NCBI GenBank assembly: GCA_017527065.1 | Contig: JAFXQO010000007.1 | Location: 1 to 61,966 of the forward strand | Source of the DNA: Clostridia bacterium | GTDB lineage: Bacteria > Bacillota > Clostridia > Christensenellales > Aristaeellaceae | Direction of reading: 5' to 3' | DNA length: 61,966 nucleotides | Shown here: in pieces, positions 7,780-16,505 of the stretch | How the letters are laid out: the number at the start of each line of letters is the position of its first letter | How positions within the stretch are numbered: the first letter of the stretch is position 1 | The notes under the pieces: model-generated | Told to the model about the DNA's origin: nothing | The model's database searches: none | The model's input: only the letters and a program-made list of their open reading frames with translations | Position numbers and translations under genes: made by a program

Positions 7780-9246
7780 GTGAAAAATTCGCTGTTCTGG
7801 CGGATGTTCTCCGCGTTCATGGCCGTGCTGATCGTCACGATCATGGTGCTGGCCTTCACCATGGTGGCGCTGATGCGCGCCGAACGGCAGGAGGCGCTGG
7901 AAGCGGAGGCGCGCGTTCAGGCGCGAGACCTGGCGCAGCTCATGCAGGTGCGCGACGTCACCGCCTACTGGCTGTTCGACCCCTCCGCCGCCTCAAGCGC
8001 GGCGGTCAACCGCAAGATCGACGAGATTCAGGAGACCTACGACGCCGAAGTGTGGCTGGTCAACGCCAGCGGTTACGCGGTGATCCTCAACGGCGACCAG
8101 GTGAGCGAGGAGACCCTCAGGGACGAGCGGGTGATCGAGCAGATCAGGCGTGTGCTCTCGGGCGAGGAGATCCGCCTGCAGGGCCTCACGGGCGCGCTCA
8201 CGGTGACCATCGGCGTGCCTTGGTACGGCGCGGGCCGCGCGGCGGTGGTGGGCGCGGTGCTGCTCAACGTGAGCGTGGATTCGCTGGCCGTGGACTATTC
8301 CGACCTCATCCGCTATTCGCTGCTGGCTGGCCTGCTGGCGCTCACCCTGGGCGCGGCGCTCACGCTGGTCATCGCGCGGCGGCAGACGCGGCCCATCCGC
8401 CAGATCAACGAGGCTGTCCAGGCCTTCGCCCACGGCGACTTCGACCGGCGGGTGGACATTCCCGGATCGGACGAGGCCGCGCAGCTGGCCCAGTCCTTCA
8501 ACGGCATGGCGGAGGAGATCGGCCGGCTGGATCAGTCGCGCCGCAGCTTCGTGGCGAATGTGTCTCACGAGCTGCGCTCCCCCATGACCTGCATACAGGG
8601 CTACGTGCAGGGCATGCTGGACGGCACCATCCGCGAGGACGAGCGCGAGAAATACCTGGGCACGGTGCTCTCCGAGACCCAGCGGCTGACGAAGCTGGTT
8701 TCGGAGCTTCTGGACCTGTCGCGCTTCGAGTCCGGCAAGATCCCGTTGGACAAGACGCGCTTCGACATCGACGAGATGATCCTGAACATCCTGTTCAAGT
8801 ACGAGCAGCGCATCGAGGCCAAGGGCGTGGACGTGGAGATCTCCTTCAAGGAGCAGCCCCTGTTCGTGCTGGCGGACAGCGCGCGCATCACGCAGGTGAT
8901 CACCAACCTGATCGACAACGCCGTGAAGTTCGCCGCGCAGAACGGCCGGATCATCGTGTGGACGCACGTGGTGGACAACCTGTGCTACGTGACCGTCAAG
9001 AACGACGGCGCGGGCATCCCGGCCGAAGACCTGCCCTTCGTGTTCGAGCGGTTCTACAAGGTGGACAAGGCCCATACCTCCGGCGGCGGCACGGGACTCG
9101 GCCTGGCCATCGCCAAGCGCATCGTTGAGCAGCACGGGCAGACCATCAGCGTCACCTCGGGCGGCGGACTGACCAGCTTCGTGTTCACGCTGGAGAAAGC
9201 CAGCCCGCCCGAAAGGGATACGCCAACCCAGGCGAGCGAAAAATGA
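7780..9246 (+). CDS. Membrane sensor histidine kinase
   Basis: The 488-residue kinase starts at GTG 7780 (VKNSLFWRMFSAFMAVLIV, first membrane helix). It has an extracytoplasmic sensor region of about 130 residues, a second helix near residue 175 (YSLLAGLLALTLGAALTLVI), a HAMP linker, HisKA with the phosphorylated H263 in ANVSHELRSPM, and a HATPase domain (NLIDNAVKFA, GAGIPAEDLPFVFERFY, GGGTGLGLAIAKR). The gene begins three bases after the regulator stop. The small sensor region with no obvious ligand fold prevents assigning a signal, though the HtrA-like gene downstream suggests envelope stress. Confidence 0.93.
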   Translation: MKNSLFWRMFSAFMAVLIVTIMVLAFTMVALMRAERQEALEAEARVQARDLAQLMQVRDVTAYWLFDPSAASSAAVNRKIDEIQETYDAEVWLVNASGYAVILNGDQVSEETLRDERVIEQIRRVLSGEEIRLQGLTGALTVTIGVPWYGAGRAAVVGAVLLNVSVDSLAVDYSDLIRYSLLAGLLALTLGAALTLVIARRQTRPIRQINEAVQAFAHGDFDRRVDIPGSDEAAQLAQSFNGMAEEIGRLDQSRRSFVANVSHELRSPMTCIQGYVQGMLDGTIREDEREKYLGTVLSETQRLTKLVSELLDLSRFESGKIPLDKTRFDIDEMILNILFKYEQRIEAKGVDVEISFKEQPLFVLADSARITQVITNLIDNAVKFAAQNGRIIVWTHVVDNLCYVTVKNDGAGIPAEDLPFVFERFYKVDKAHTSGGGTGLGLAIAKRIVEQHGQTISVTSGGGLTSFVFTLEKASPPERDTPTQASEK

Positions 9247-9279
9247 TTCAAAGACAAAAGCGAGGAAAGAGGTGCGAAG

Positions 9280-10338
9280 ATGAAAAACAGAACGATGAAG
9301 CTGCTGGCCCTGGCGCTGACCCTGGCGCTGCTGACGATGGGCACCGCGCGGGCCGAGACCCTTTCGGTGGCGGACGTGTACGAGCGCGTGTGCCGGTCGG
9401 TGGTGCAGGTGCGCAACATGGCGGAGACCTGGTCGCCGGATAACGGCGCGACGGTGGAAATGGCGCTGAGCGCGTCGGGCGTGGTGATCGCGGAGGACTT
9501 CGTGCTCACCAACTGGCACGTGGTCTATGAAGCGGACTACATGGAGATCGAAACGCTGGACGGGCAGATCGTGCGGGCGAAGGACGTCTACACCGACGAA
9601 AGCCTCGACCTGGCCGTGCTGGCGCTCTCCGAACCGCTCAAGGGCGTCACACCGGTGACGATGGGCGATTCGACCGCCGTGCGGACGGGCGACCTGGCCA
9701 TCTCCATCGGCTACCCGGTGCTGGAGGACATCGTGTTCCCCGCCACGCTGACGGTGGGCTACATTTCGGGCCTCAACCGCAACAGCGAGAACATGGGCAA
9801 CTTTACCCGCGACGTGCCGCTCATCCAGTTTGACGCGGCGCTGAACAACGGCGGCAGCGGCGGCGGCCTGTTCAACGCGGCGGGCGAGCTGATCGGCCTG
9901 TCCACCCTCAAGGGCGGCCTGACCGACGACATCGTGTATGAAAACCTGGGCCTCGCCATTCCCACGGCCACCATCGAGCGCGTGGCGGGCGACCTGATGG
10001 CCTACGGCGTGGTGAAGCGCCCGCGCATGGGCGTGATGGTGAGCGACCTGGACGGCCCCGAGGAGCCCATCCGCACCTATCCCCCCGCCGGCCTGCTGGC
10101 CAGCGAAGTCGACCCGGACGGCCCCGCGGGCCAGGCGGGCATGGAGGACTACGACGTGATCGTCGAATTCGACGGCGTGCGCGTGCACACCTTCAACGAA
10201 CTCTCCGCCCTGCTGGACACCCACGCCGCCGGCGACGTGGTGCGCGTGAAGGTCTACCGCTGCCTCGACGAGGAGGGCTACCTGATCGACAATCCGGAAT
10301 ACATCGAGATGGACATCACGCTGGGCATACTGGACTGA
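9280..10338 (+). CDS. Secreted HtrA-like serine protease with PDZ domain
   Basis: The 352-residue protein has a signal peptide (MKNRTMKLLALALTLALLTM...ARA) with probable cleavage before ETLSV. The trypsin-like domain shows the catalytic triad: His in LTNWHVV, Asp in ESLDLAVLAL and Ser in NNGGSGGGLFN. A PDZ domain follows (about residues 250-335; GLLASEVDPDGPAGQAGM, DVIVEFDG). Unlike many Firmicute HtrA proteins it appears to be cleaved free rather than anchored. AGAGGTG precedes ATG 9280. It lies 33 nt after the kinase gene, an arrangement like CssRS with HtrA, so its probable role is degrading misfolded exported proteins. Confidence 0.9.
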   Translation: MKNRTMKLLALALTLALLTMGTARAETLSVADVYERVCRSVVQVRNMAETWSPDNGATVEMALSASGVVIAEDFVLTNWHVVYEADYMEIETLDGQIVRAKDVYTDESLDLAVLALSEPLKGVTPVTMGDSTAVRTGDLAISIGYPVLEDIVFPATLTVGYISGLNRNSENMGNFTRDVPLIQFDAALNNGGSGGGLFNAAGELIGLSTLKGGLTDDIVYENLGLAIPTATIERVAGDLMAYGVVKRPRMGVMVSDLDGPEEPIRTYPPAGLLASEVDPDGPAGQAGMEDYDVIVEFDGVRVHTFNELSALLDTHAAGDVVRVKVYRCLDEEGYLIDNPEYIEMDITLGILD

Positions 10339-10380
10339 CGGACGCGTCAGTGCTCTGGACACTTTCGCATGCATATGAAG

Positions 10381-10413
10381 CGAGCCGCGTCGGCGACGCG
10401 GCTCGTTTTCTTT
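10381..10413 (+). terminator. Intrinsic terminator after the HtrA-like gene
   Basis: CGAGCCGCGTC (10381-10391) pairs with GACGCGGCTCG (10395-10405) across a short loop and is followed by TTTTCTTT. It closes the plus-strand run that starts at zapA and faces the converging HD-GYP gene. Confidence 0.85.
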
Positions 10414-10427
10414 GCCCTGTGACGGCG

Positions 10428-12845
10428 CTATGGCCTGCTCTCTGCCTCCCGCATGACGCGAATATTCGTCAGCGAGCATTGGTCGCCGGTGAGCGCGATG
10501 TATACGTCGCCGATCTCGTCCTTGATCGTCGTCAGGCTGTCAATCACAATGCCAACGTTTTCAGTGTGAATCGTGATGCGGTTTCCATCCCGCCTGATGG
10601 AGACCTCGCAGTCCATTCCCCGCTTGTTCTTATCCTTCCATACGCTCCAGCCCGGGAAGCCCTTCGTGTGATTGATCTGCACCTCGTTATCGGCGTGGTC
10701 GTCTGATTCCCAGTTTTCGCCGTCCAAACGAAGCAGCAGGAATTCCCGATAGCCCTCCCCTTTCACGCTGCCATTGTTTGACGTAAAGATGCTGACGTAG
10801 GGACAGTGCCACACAAGCCTGGCCGTGGGCAGGCTCTGCGTGTGGAAGACGATCCTCATGTCGTCCGTGATCGGCATACCTTCCGTCGACGCCTGGCGCC
10901 AGCCGTCAATCTGCACGTTCGGCACATCCCCCTGCGGACAATCCCGTATGTAGCTGATCTCCTCGGCGATGCGTGGGATATAGTCCTCGGCGACGCTGTC
11001 CTCATCCCGGTCAACACGGATGTTGCTTATCTGGCAATGCTCTCCAGTGAGGGAGATATAAGAGAATCTGGCGCTGTCAGGCAGCGCGACAATGGTCTCC
11101 GCGAGCTTATCGCCGTCCGAAATCCGAATGAGCACATGATCCTTCACGCGCACCGCCTCGATATCATAGCTGACGAAGCGCGCGTCCGCCGCATTTCCGG
11201 GTCCGGCATTCAGCGTTTTCACGCTGGTTTCCATCTTCCGCGCCTCTTTGCAGATCGTCCTGCCGTCGACCCTGATCTGCCCATATTCAAGATAGAGAAG
11301 ATCGTTCTTTTTGGCTTCATTCTCATGTATTCTGGCGTCCAGCGCGTCAAACAGCACGAGCGTCGGCAGGCTTTTGTCTTTCGGGAAACCGTCGTCGGCC
11401 TTGCTGTACAGATGAATCCGAACCATATGGCTGGTCACCTGGATGCCCGTTGAGCGGTCATGATAGATTGTCTCGCAGTGGAGCCGGGTCGCAAAAACGT
11501 CGTCCGTCCCCGTGTTCTGCTCGCGCATGGTGTAGTCGACATCCAGATCGATCAAATGCAGCATGATCTTCGCGTATTCGGGATCAAACTGCATGCCAAT
11601 GCCCTTGACCATTTCCTCACGCGCGTTCTGCTGGGGCATCGGGTCCCGATAGCTGCGCTTGGAGGTCATGGCGTCGTATGAATCCGCCACCGCGATGATC
11701 CGGGCGATATCCGGAATATCCTCGCCCTTCAGTCCCTCCGGATAACCCTTGCCGTCGTATCGCTCGTGGTGATAGTGCGCTCCGATGCTCAGATAAGGCC
11801 ACAACTGTATGTTGGAGAGAATCTTGCTGCCGTAAACGGGGTGCTGCTTGATCTGCGCAAATTCCTCGTCGGTCAGCTGAAAGTCCTTGCCGATGATGGC
11901 GTCGCTTATACCGATCTTGCCCACGTCGTGCAGCAGCGCCGCGAAATAAACCTGCTCGCATTCTTCGTCCGTTTTCCCCGCTTCCCGCGCGATCTGGGTT
12001 GAATACATCGCCACGCGGGTCGAATGACCATGAGTATACTTGTCCTTGGCGTCGATGGCCGTCGCAAGCGCTTCTGCCGTCTGTTCAAACAGGGCGTGTT
12101 CCTTCTTCTTCTCTTCCTTGTAATATTCAATTTCCAGCTTCCGCACGCGATCCAGTTCCTGATCCATGTCCTTCAGCGCGAATATATACAGAAGCGCGGC
12201 CATGGCGACAATCATCATGTTGTTCAGGGAGACGCCGTAAACGAACGCCTGAAGCACCGAAGCGATCACGGAGAAAATCGCAAACAGCAGAATGGAAAAC
12301 CCGATGCCGCGCCTCAAGCGTTTGAGATACTGCACGATGACGGACATTTGCAGGACCAGAACCGACATCGGAACCAAATAGCACACAATATACCCCGGCG
12401 CGCGCTGGTAACGATTCATTTCGTCAAAGGTATAATAGAATCCGGTGAATTGGGAAACGACGACCATCGCCATGCCCACAAGCATCAGAACGCTCGCGGC
12501 CTTCAGCCTCTTTGGCGGCGCGTCGAGCCCGCCTTCGTGAGTATACAGGTCGATCAAGTACCTGTTGAAGCTGTATAACACGACGAGCGTCAGGAAGAAC
12601 ACGAGAAAATTGCTGATGCGCACCATCCACCAGCCCAGTGAGCTGGTGTCGCCCCGGAAAATATAGGCCCGGCGGTCGGAAATCAGCAGGAGCATGGCGC
12701 TGAATTCCAGCAGCATCAGCGACAGCTTGCGGCTTTTCGTCATGGTCTTCGTCAAATAAACGAACAACGTCATGATGCCGCATATCCCGCTCAGAACCAA
12801 CATAATATCGGCTTGGTTTTGTCTCAACGCTTCCACAATTATCAC
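10428..12845 (-). CDS. Membrane HD-GYP domain protein with large C-terminal extension
   Basis: This 805-residue protein has about six to eight N-terminal membrane helices, a cytoplasmic linker, and an HD-GYP domain at roughly residues 255-420. The metal-binding and GYP motifs are visible: HGHSTRVAMYS, LLHDVGKIG, HHERYDGKGYPEGL, and ADSYDAMTS. HD-GYP proteins usually hydrolyse cyclic di-GMP. The last 380 residues form a beta-rich region with two related segments ending YISLTGEHCQISNIRV and YIALTGDQCSLTNIRV, which I do not recognise. The start is GTG at 12845; a GTG three codons later (12836) is also possible from the GAGGCGA site. The gene is somewhat less GC-rich than its neighbours and is followed by a GlpP-like gene on the same strand. 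Confidence 0.88.
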   Translation of the reverse strand: MIIVEALRQNQADIMLVLSGICGIMTLFVYLTKTMTKSRKLSLMLLEFSAMLLLISDRRAYIFRGDTSSLGWWMVRISNFLVFFLTLVVLYSFNRYLIDLYTHEGGLDAPPKRLKAASVLMLVGMAMVVVSQFTGFYYTFDEMNRYQRAPGYIVCYLVPMSVLVLQMSVIVQYLKRLRRGIGFSILLFAIFSVIASVLQAFVYGVSLNNMMIVAMAALLYIFALKDMDQELDRVRKLEIEYYKEEKKKEHALFEQTAEALATAIDAKDKYTHGHSTRVAMYSTQIAREAGKTDEECEQVYFAALLHDVGKIGISDAIIGKDFQLTDEEFAQIKQHPVYGSKILSNIQLWPYLSIGAHYHHERYDGKGYPEGLKGEDIPDIARIIAVADSYDAMTSKRSYRDPMPQQNAREEMVKGIGMQFDPEYAKIMLHLIDLDVDYTMREQNTGTDDVFATRLHCETIYHDRSTGIQVTSHMVRIHLYSKADDGFPKDKSLPTLVLFDALDARIHENEAKKNDLLYLEYGQIRVDGRTICKEARKMETSVKTLNAGPGNAADARFVSYDIEAVRVKDHVLIRISDGDKLAETIVALPDSARFSYISLTGEHCQISNIRVDRDEDSVAEDYIPRIAEEISYIRDCPQGDVPNVQIDGWRQASTEGMPITDDMRIVFHTQSLPTARLVWHCPYVSIFTSNNGSVKGEGYREFLLLRLDGENWESDDHADNEVQINHTKGFPGWSVWKDKNKRGMDCEVSIRRDGNRITIHTENVGIVIDSLTTIKDEIGDVYIALTGDQCSLTNIRVMREAESRP

Positions 12846-12878
12846 TCGCCTCGTATGCGTCTCGTCTTTCCCTTCAAT

Positions 12879-13466
12879 TCACAGAAGCCCCATCCGCCAC
12901 AGCGCCCGGGCGCTGGAGGACACCGCCAGCGCGCCCGCGGCGAGGGCCTGCTCCACGTCCCTTTCCTCCGTCACCATGCCGCCCGCGATCACGGGCAGGC
13001 CCAGCGTGTCTTTCAGGCGCGTGATCGCCTTGGGCACCAGGCCGGGCAGCACTTCGATCAGGTCGGGCGGGTTGGCCGTGAGGTGGCGGATGCCGCCGTT
13101 CAGCGAGCTGGAATCGACCAGGAACAGCCGGTGGATGGTCATCACGCCCTGCTCCGCGGCCTTGCGCAAAAGCTGGGCGCGGGTAGAGATCAGTCCGTCC
13201 GGCGAAAGCGTCCTGGCACACCATTCCACCGCCGCGGCGTCGCGCCCCAGGCCGTCGCAAAGGTCCAGGTGGATGAACACGTATTTGCCCGCCTCCCGCA
13301 GCGCCGCCGTGATCTCCGGCAGGGTCAGGATCGACCCGCCCAGCACGAACACCGCCGCCACGCGGCTTTGGGCCGCCTCGCACGCGTCCTCCATGGTTCG
13401 CGCCGCGGCGATCACGGGCCGCTGGTGAACCGCCGCCAGAAATTCATCGCGCCGTGCCGGCTGCAT
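12879..13466 (-). CDS. glpP: Glycerol-3-phosphate responsive antiterminator (GlpP-like)
   Basis: The 195-residue protein matches the GlpP TIM-barrel family: RPVIAAARTMEDA at the N-terminus, VFVLGGSILTLPE, FIHLDLCDGLGRD, STRAQLLRKA, IEVLPGLVPKAI and PVIAGGMVTEERD, with a phosphate-binding GG...SSS end. In Bacillus GlpP binds leader RNA of glycerol genes when glycerol-3-phosphate is present and blocks termination. No glycerol genes are in the window, so the target is elsewhere or differs. ATG 13466 has AGGGAGG seven bases upstream; a further upstream ATG is not supported. Confidence 0.88.
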   Translation of the reverse strand: MQPARRDEFLAAVHQRPVIAAARTMEDACEAAQSRVAAVFVLGGSILTLPEITAALREAGKYVFIHLDLCDGLGRDAAAVEWCARTLSPDGLISTRAQLLRKAAEQGVMTIHRLFLVDSSSLNGGIRHLTANPPDLIEVLPGLVPKAITRLKDTLGLPVIAGGMVTEERDVEQALAAGALAVSSSARALWRMGLL

Positions 13467-13501
13467 GGCTTTCCCTCCCTGAAACATGTCTCCATCCGAT
13501 C

Positions 13502-13543
13502 AAACGAGGGCCCTCCCGCGATGGGATGGCCCTTCGTTTTTTG
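13502..13543. terminator. Stem-loop between the YARHG gene and glpP
   Basis: AAACGAGGGCC (13502-13512) pairs with GGCCCTTCGTTT (13528-13539), with extra CTCCC/GGGAT pairing inside. The T-run lies on the plus side (TTTTTTG), but the position suits ending or attenuating the minus-strand YARHG transcript before glpP. Confidence 0.5.
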
Positions 13544-13555
13544 TATTGCGCTCGG

Positions 13556-15550
13556 TTACGCGTTGGCTTCCATCCACTTGATCAGGTCGATGTTGTACCA
13601 CTCGACCGAGTTGATGTCGCTGGAGGAATAGCCGCCGGGCTTGTACCAGCTCTTGGAATTGAAGTAGTTGCTGTAGGTGCTCTTGCTGAACTTGTAGCCG
13701 TGGCGGGCCAGGATCTCGTTGCGGGCGTAGGGCCACAGGCTGCGGTCGATGGACAGTATGTCGCTCTTGGTCAGCTTCACGGTGCTGGAATTCGGGAAGA
13801 TGTAGTCGCCCGAGGTGGACACCTGGGAACCGCTGCTGGAGGAGCTGCTGGAGGAACTGGAGGAGGTGTTCGGGAATTCCTTCTCCATCGCCTTGATGAG
13901 CTCCATGTTGTCCCATTCGATGGCGTTCAGGTCGCTGGTCTTGAAGCCGCCGGGGTGATACCAGCTCTTCTTGGCGAAGTAGTCCGCGTAGGCCCTGGTG
14001 TCGAACACATAGCCGTGACGCGCGTAGATCTCATTGCGGGCGTAGGGCCACAGGCTGCGGTCGATGGAGAGCACGTCGTCCCGGGTGAGGCGCACGGTGC
14101 TGGACTTGGGGAAGATGGAGCTGGAATCGGTGCCGCTCTTGGAAGCCTTGGGCGCGTTGTCCTGGTTGATGGCGTTGATGGTGGCCTTGCCCGCGATGCC
14201 GTCCGCATACAGGCCCGCCGCCCGCTGGAACGCCTTCACGGCGTTGGCGGTCTTATCGCCGTAGATGCCGTCCGCCTTGCCGCTCAGGTAGCCCAGCGCG
14301 ATCAGGCGGTTCTGCAGCTTGGTCACTTCGTCGCCGGTGGCGCCATAGGTCATGCTGCCCGCGGCGGTATAGCCGTTCACCGTCTGGCCGGTGGTATTGC
14401 CGGTCTGGGTGTCCGGAGTGGTAACGCCGGTGTTCTGGCTGTCCGCGCCGGTCTGCGTGTCGCTCGGCGCGACGGTCTCGGTAGGCACGACCTCGCCGCC
14501 CTGGGAGTTATAGCTCACGAACGCGCCTTCCCACAGGAGCGTGGTCTGGCTGTCCTTCAGGTTGATGCGGCTCAGCTTGGGCTGCGCCAGGTTGTACTCG
14601 AAGATGATCACGGCGTCGTCGAGGATGGCCATGTAGTTGTAGGGGTCGGGTTCGTACACCAGCACCTCGTTCTGGCCGCTCAGGTCCGCCTGCAGCAGCG
14701 CCTTCTCGCGATAGATCACCAGGCCGTAGTCGGTGGGGCGGTAGCTCCAGTCGTACTGGCTGAGCACCTTGATATACTGGGCGGTGTTCACGTTCAGGCG
14801 GTACAGGCAGCCGTCCAGCCACTCCTGGGTGTCGGAGGAGACGATGTAGCTGTCGCCCATATTGTGGAAGTAGACGTACTCGTCGTAGGCAAACAGGGTG
14901 GATACGCCCTGATCGAACTGCAGCATGTCGTTGCTGCCGTCCAGCATCATGCCGTAGAGGCGGCCGCTGGAGCCGTTCACGGTGGCGCCCGCGGTCAGCG
15001 CGGAGGGCATCTGGTAGGAGGCCAGGTCGTCCGAGGACTCATAGTACACGATGCCGTCGGCGATGGTGTAGGCCGTCATGCCCCGCCCGGAGAGCTGCTT
15101 CGCGGCGCGGGTGGTCAGGTCGATCTCCATCAGGCGGTTGTTGACCAGACAGTAGAGCTTGCCGTTGTACAGGCACAGAGAATGGGCGATTGAGCCCGCG
15201 CCGAACTCGGCCACGATGGCGCGCTCGCCGTCGGTCTTGCGCATGATGGCCTGGAAGCTCGCGCCGGTATAGCGCAGGTAGTACACGTTGCCACTGGCGT
15301 CGGCCACCAGGTCGCTGATCTGCGACGCGGTCTCGATCAGCGTGAGATAGCCGCCCGCGCCGGGCATGGAATACAGCGAGGAAACGCCGTCGCCGGGCAG
15401 AATCATGAACAGCTTGTCGCTGGTCTCGGCGGCGAACGCGCCGAACCGCGCCTTTACGCCGGTGTCAGCCGAGGCCGAGGGCATGACGAGCGCCGCCAAA
15501 CACAGCGTCAGCGCAAGCGCCAGCACGAGGAATATCTTCATGTGTTTCAT
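13556..15550 (-). CDS. Secreted DUF5050-like/peptidoglycan-binding/double YARHG protein
   Basis: The 664-residue protein begins with a signal peptide (MKHMKIFLVLALALTLCLAA...SASA). Residues about 30-340 look like a DUF5050-type beta-propeller, with repeated GNVYYLRYT, GKLYCLVNN and GIVYYESSD blades. A Thr/Ser-rich linker follows, then a peptidoglycan-binding domain (GATGDEVTKLQNRLIALGYL...GKATINAI). Two YARHG domains end the protein: SIDRSLWPYARNEIYARHGY and SIDRSLWPYARNEILARHGY, separated by a serine tract. It is probably a cell-surface protein bound to the wall; function unknown. ATG 15550 has GGGAGG nine bases upstream. Confidence 0.85.
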   Translation of the reverse strand: MKHMKIFLVLALALTLCLAALVMPSASADTGVKARFGAFAAETSDKLFMILPGDGVSSLYSMPGAGGYLTLIETASQISDLVADASGNVYYLRYTGASFQAIMRKTDGERAIVAEFGAGSIAHSLCLYNGKLYCLVNNRLMEIDLTTRAAKQLSGRGMTAYTIADGIVYYESSDDLASYQMPSALTAGATVNGSSGRLYGMMLDGSNDMLQFDQGVSTLFAYDEYVYFHNMGDSYIVSSDTQEWLDGCLYRLNVNTAQYIKVLSQYDWSYRPTDYGLVIYREKALLQADLSGQNEVLVYEPDPYNYMAILDDAVIIFEYNLAQPKLSRINLKDSQTTLLWEGAFVSYNSQGGEVVPTETVAPSDTQTGADSQNTGVTTPDTQTGNTTGQTVNGYTAAGSMTYGATGDEVTKLQNRLIALGYLSGKADGIYGDKTANAVKAFQRAAGLYADGIAGKATINAINQDNAPKASKSGTDSSSIFPKSSTVRLTRDDVLSIDRSLWPYARNEIYARHGYVFDTRAYADYFAKKSWYHPGGFKTSDLNAIEWDNMELIKAMEKEFPNTSSSSSSSSSSSGSQVSTSGDYIFPNSSTVKLTKSDILSIDRSLWPYARNEILARHGYKFSKSTYSNYFNSKSWYKPGGYSSSDINSVEWYNIDLIKWMEANA

Positions 15551-15659
15551 CAAAAAGAACCTCCCAACGCGTAAAATAGCAGGAACAGATATACTTATCT
15601 GACGCAATTCTACAGGAAAAGTTGCGATGCGTCAATATCTCCGCCGCATATTTAACCCG

Positions 15660-16505
15660 TCAAAGCGTCACAACGGGGATTTTCCGCCGTTCAAACGGTC
15701 CCGTGTCGATTCTGACCGGCCGGTCGACGTCGAATTCCGGCTTGTACTCCAGGCCCACCATGCCGTATTTCGCGCCGGCCGTCTTGTGGTAGGGCAGCAT
15801 CTCCACCCTTTGAAGCGCCTTCGCCCCCGCCACGCGGGCGGCCACGGCCTCGAAGTGCGCCGTCTCGTCGTTCACGCCCGGTATGAGCGGCATGCGGACG
15901 ATGAAGGGGGTGCTGCCCGCGCAGAGCATGTCCAGGTGCCGCAGTATGGGCGCGTTGTCCACGCCGGTGAAGCGGCGGTGCTTTTCCGGGTCGGTCAGCT
16001 TCACGTCCATCATCACCAGGTCCAATGTATCCATGACCTCGCGGAACACCGCGTCCGGCGCGTAGGCGCTGGTTTCCACGGCGCAGTGCACGCCGTCCAG
16101 CAGAGCGATCACTTCACGCACGAAGGGCCACTGCATCAGCGGCTCGCCGCCGGAAAAGGTGAACCCGCCGCCGCTCTCCTCCAGGAGCGCCCGGCCGCGC
16201 AGCAGCTTCTCCGCCAGCGCCTCCGCCGTCATGCGCCTGCCCGCGATGCGGCGAAGCCCCAGGCGGCAGAAAGGGACGCAGCGCCCACAGGCGGTGCAAT
16301 GGCCGGGCGTGGGGCAATGCTTCAGGCATTCGCCGCAGCCCGTGCAGGCGGCCCGGCTCACGGTGAGCTGCGGCTCGGGGCGCAGGCCCTCCGGATTGTG
16401 GCACCACTGGCAGCGCAGCGGACACCCCTTCATGAACACCGTGGTGCGGATGCCCGGCCCGTCGAACACGGCGAATTCCTTGATGTCGAAGACGACGCCT
16501 TCCAT
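15660..16505 (-). CDS. Glycyl-radical enzyme activase (radical SAM)
   Basis: The 281-residue protein contains the radical-SAM motif in GCPLRCQWCHNPEG (CxxxCxxC), the GGEPLMQ motif, and an inserted ferredoxin-like segment with two four-cysteine clusters (CTGCGECLKHC, CTACGRCVPFC). This is the layout of activases for GRE lyases and dehydratases, larger than pyruvate formate-lyase activase. It uses S-adenosylmethionine to install the glycyl radical in its partner. Its ATG overlaps the stop of the enzyme gene (TGATG), so the two are translationally coupled. It is the last gene of the run that starts at 21321. Confidence 0.93.
   Translation of the reverse strand: MEGVVFDIKEFAVFDGPGIRTTVFMKGCPLRCQWCHNPEGLRPEPQLTVSRAACTGCGECLKHCPTPGHCTACGRCVPFCRLGLRRIAGRRMTAEALAEKLLRGRALLEESGGGFTFSGGEPLMQWPFVREVIALLDGVHCAVETSAYAPDAVFREVMDTLDLVMMDVKLTDPEKHRRFTGVDNAPILRHLDMLCAGSTPFIVRMPLIPGVNDETAHFEAVAARVAGAKALQRVEMLPYHKTAGAKYGMVGLEYKPEFDVDRPVRIDTGPFERRKIPVVTL

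Noticed and set aside
7993-10479. An 828-codon minus-strand frame opposite the kinase and HtrA-like genes
   Set aside because: Composition is His/Ala/Arg-rich and it is antisense to two clear genes.
13454-15193. A 579-codon plus-strand frame opposite the YARHG protein gene
   Set aside because: Val/Gly/Ala-rich with no domain and opposite a gene with signal peptide and known domains.
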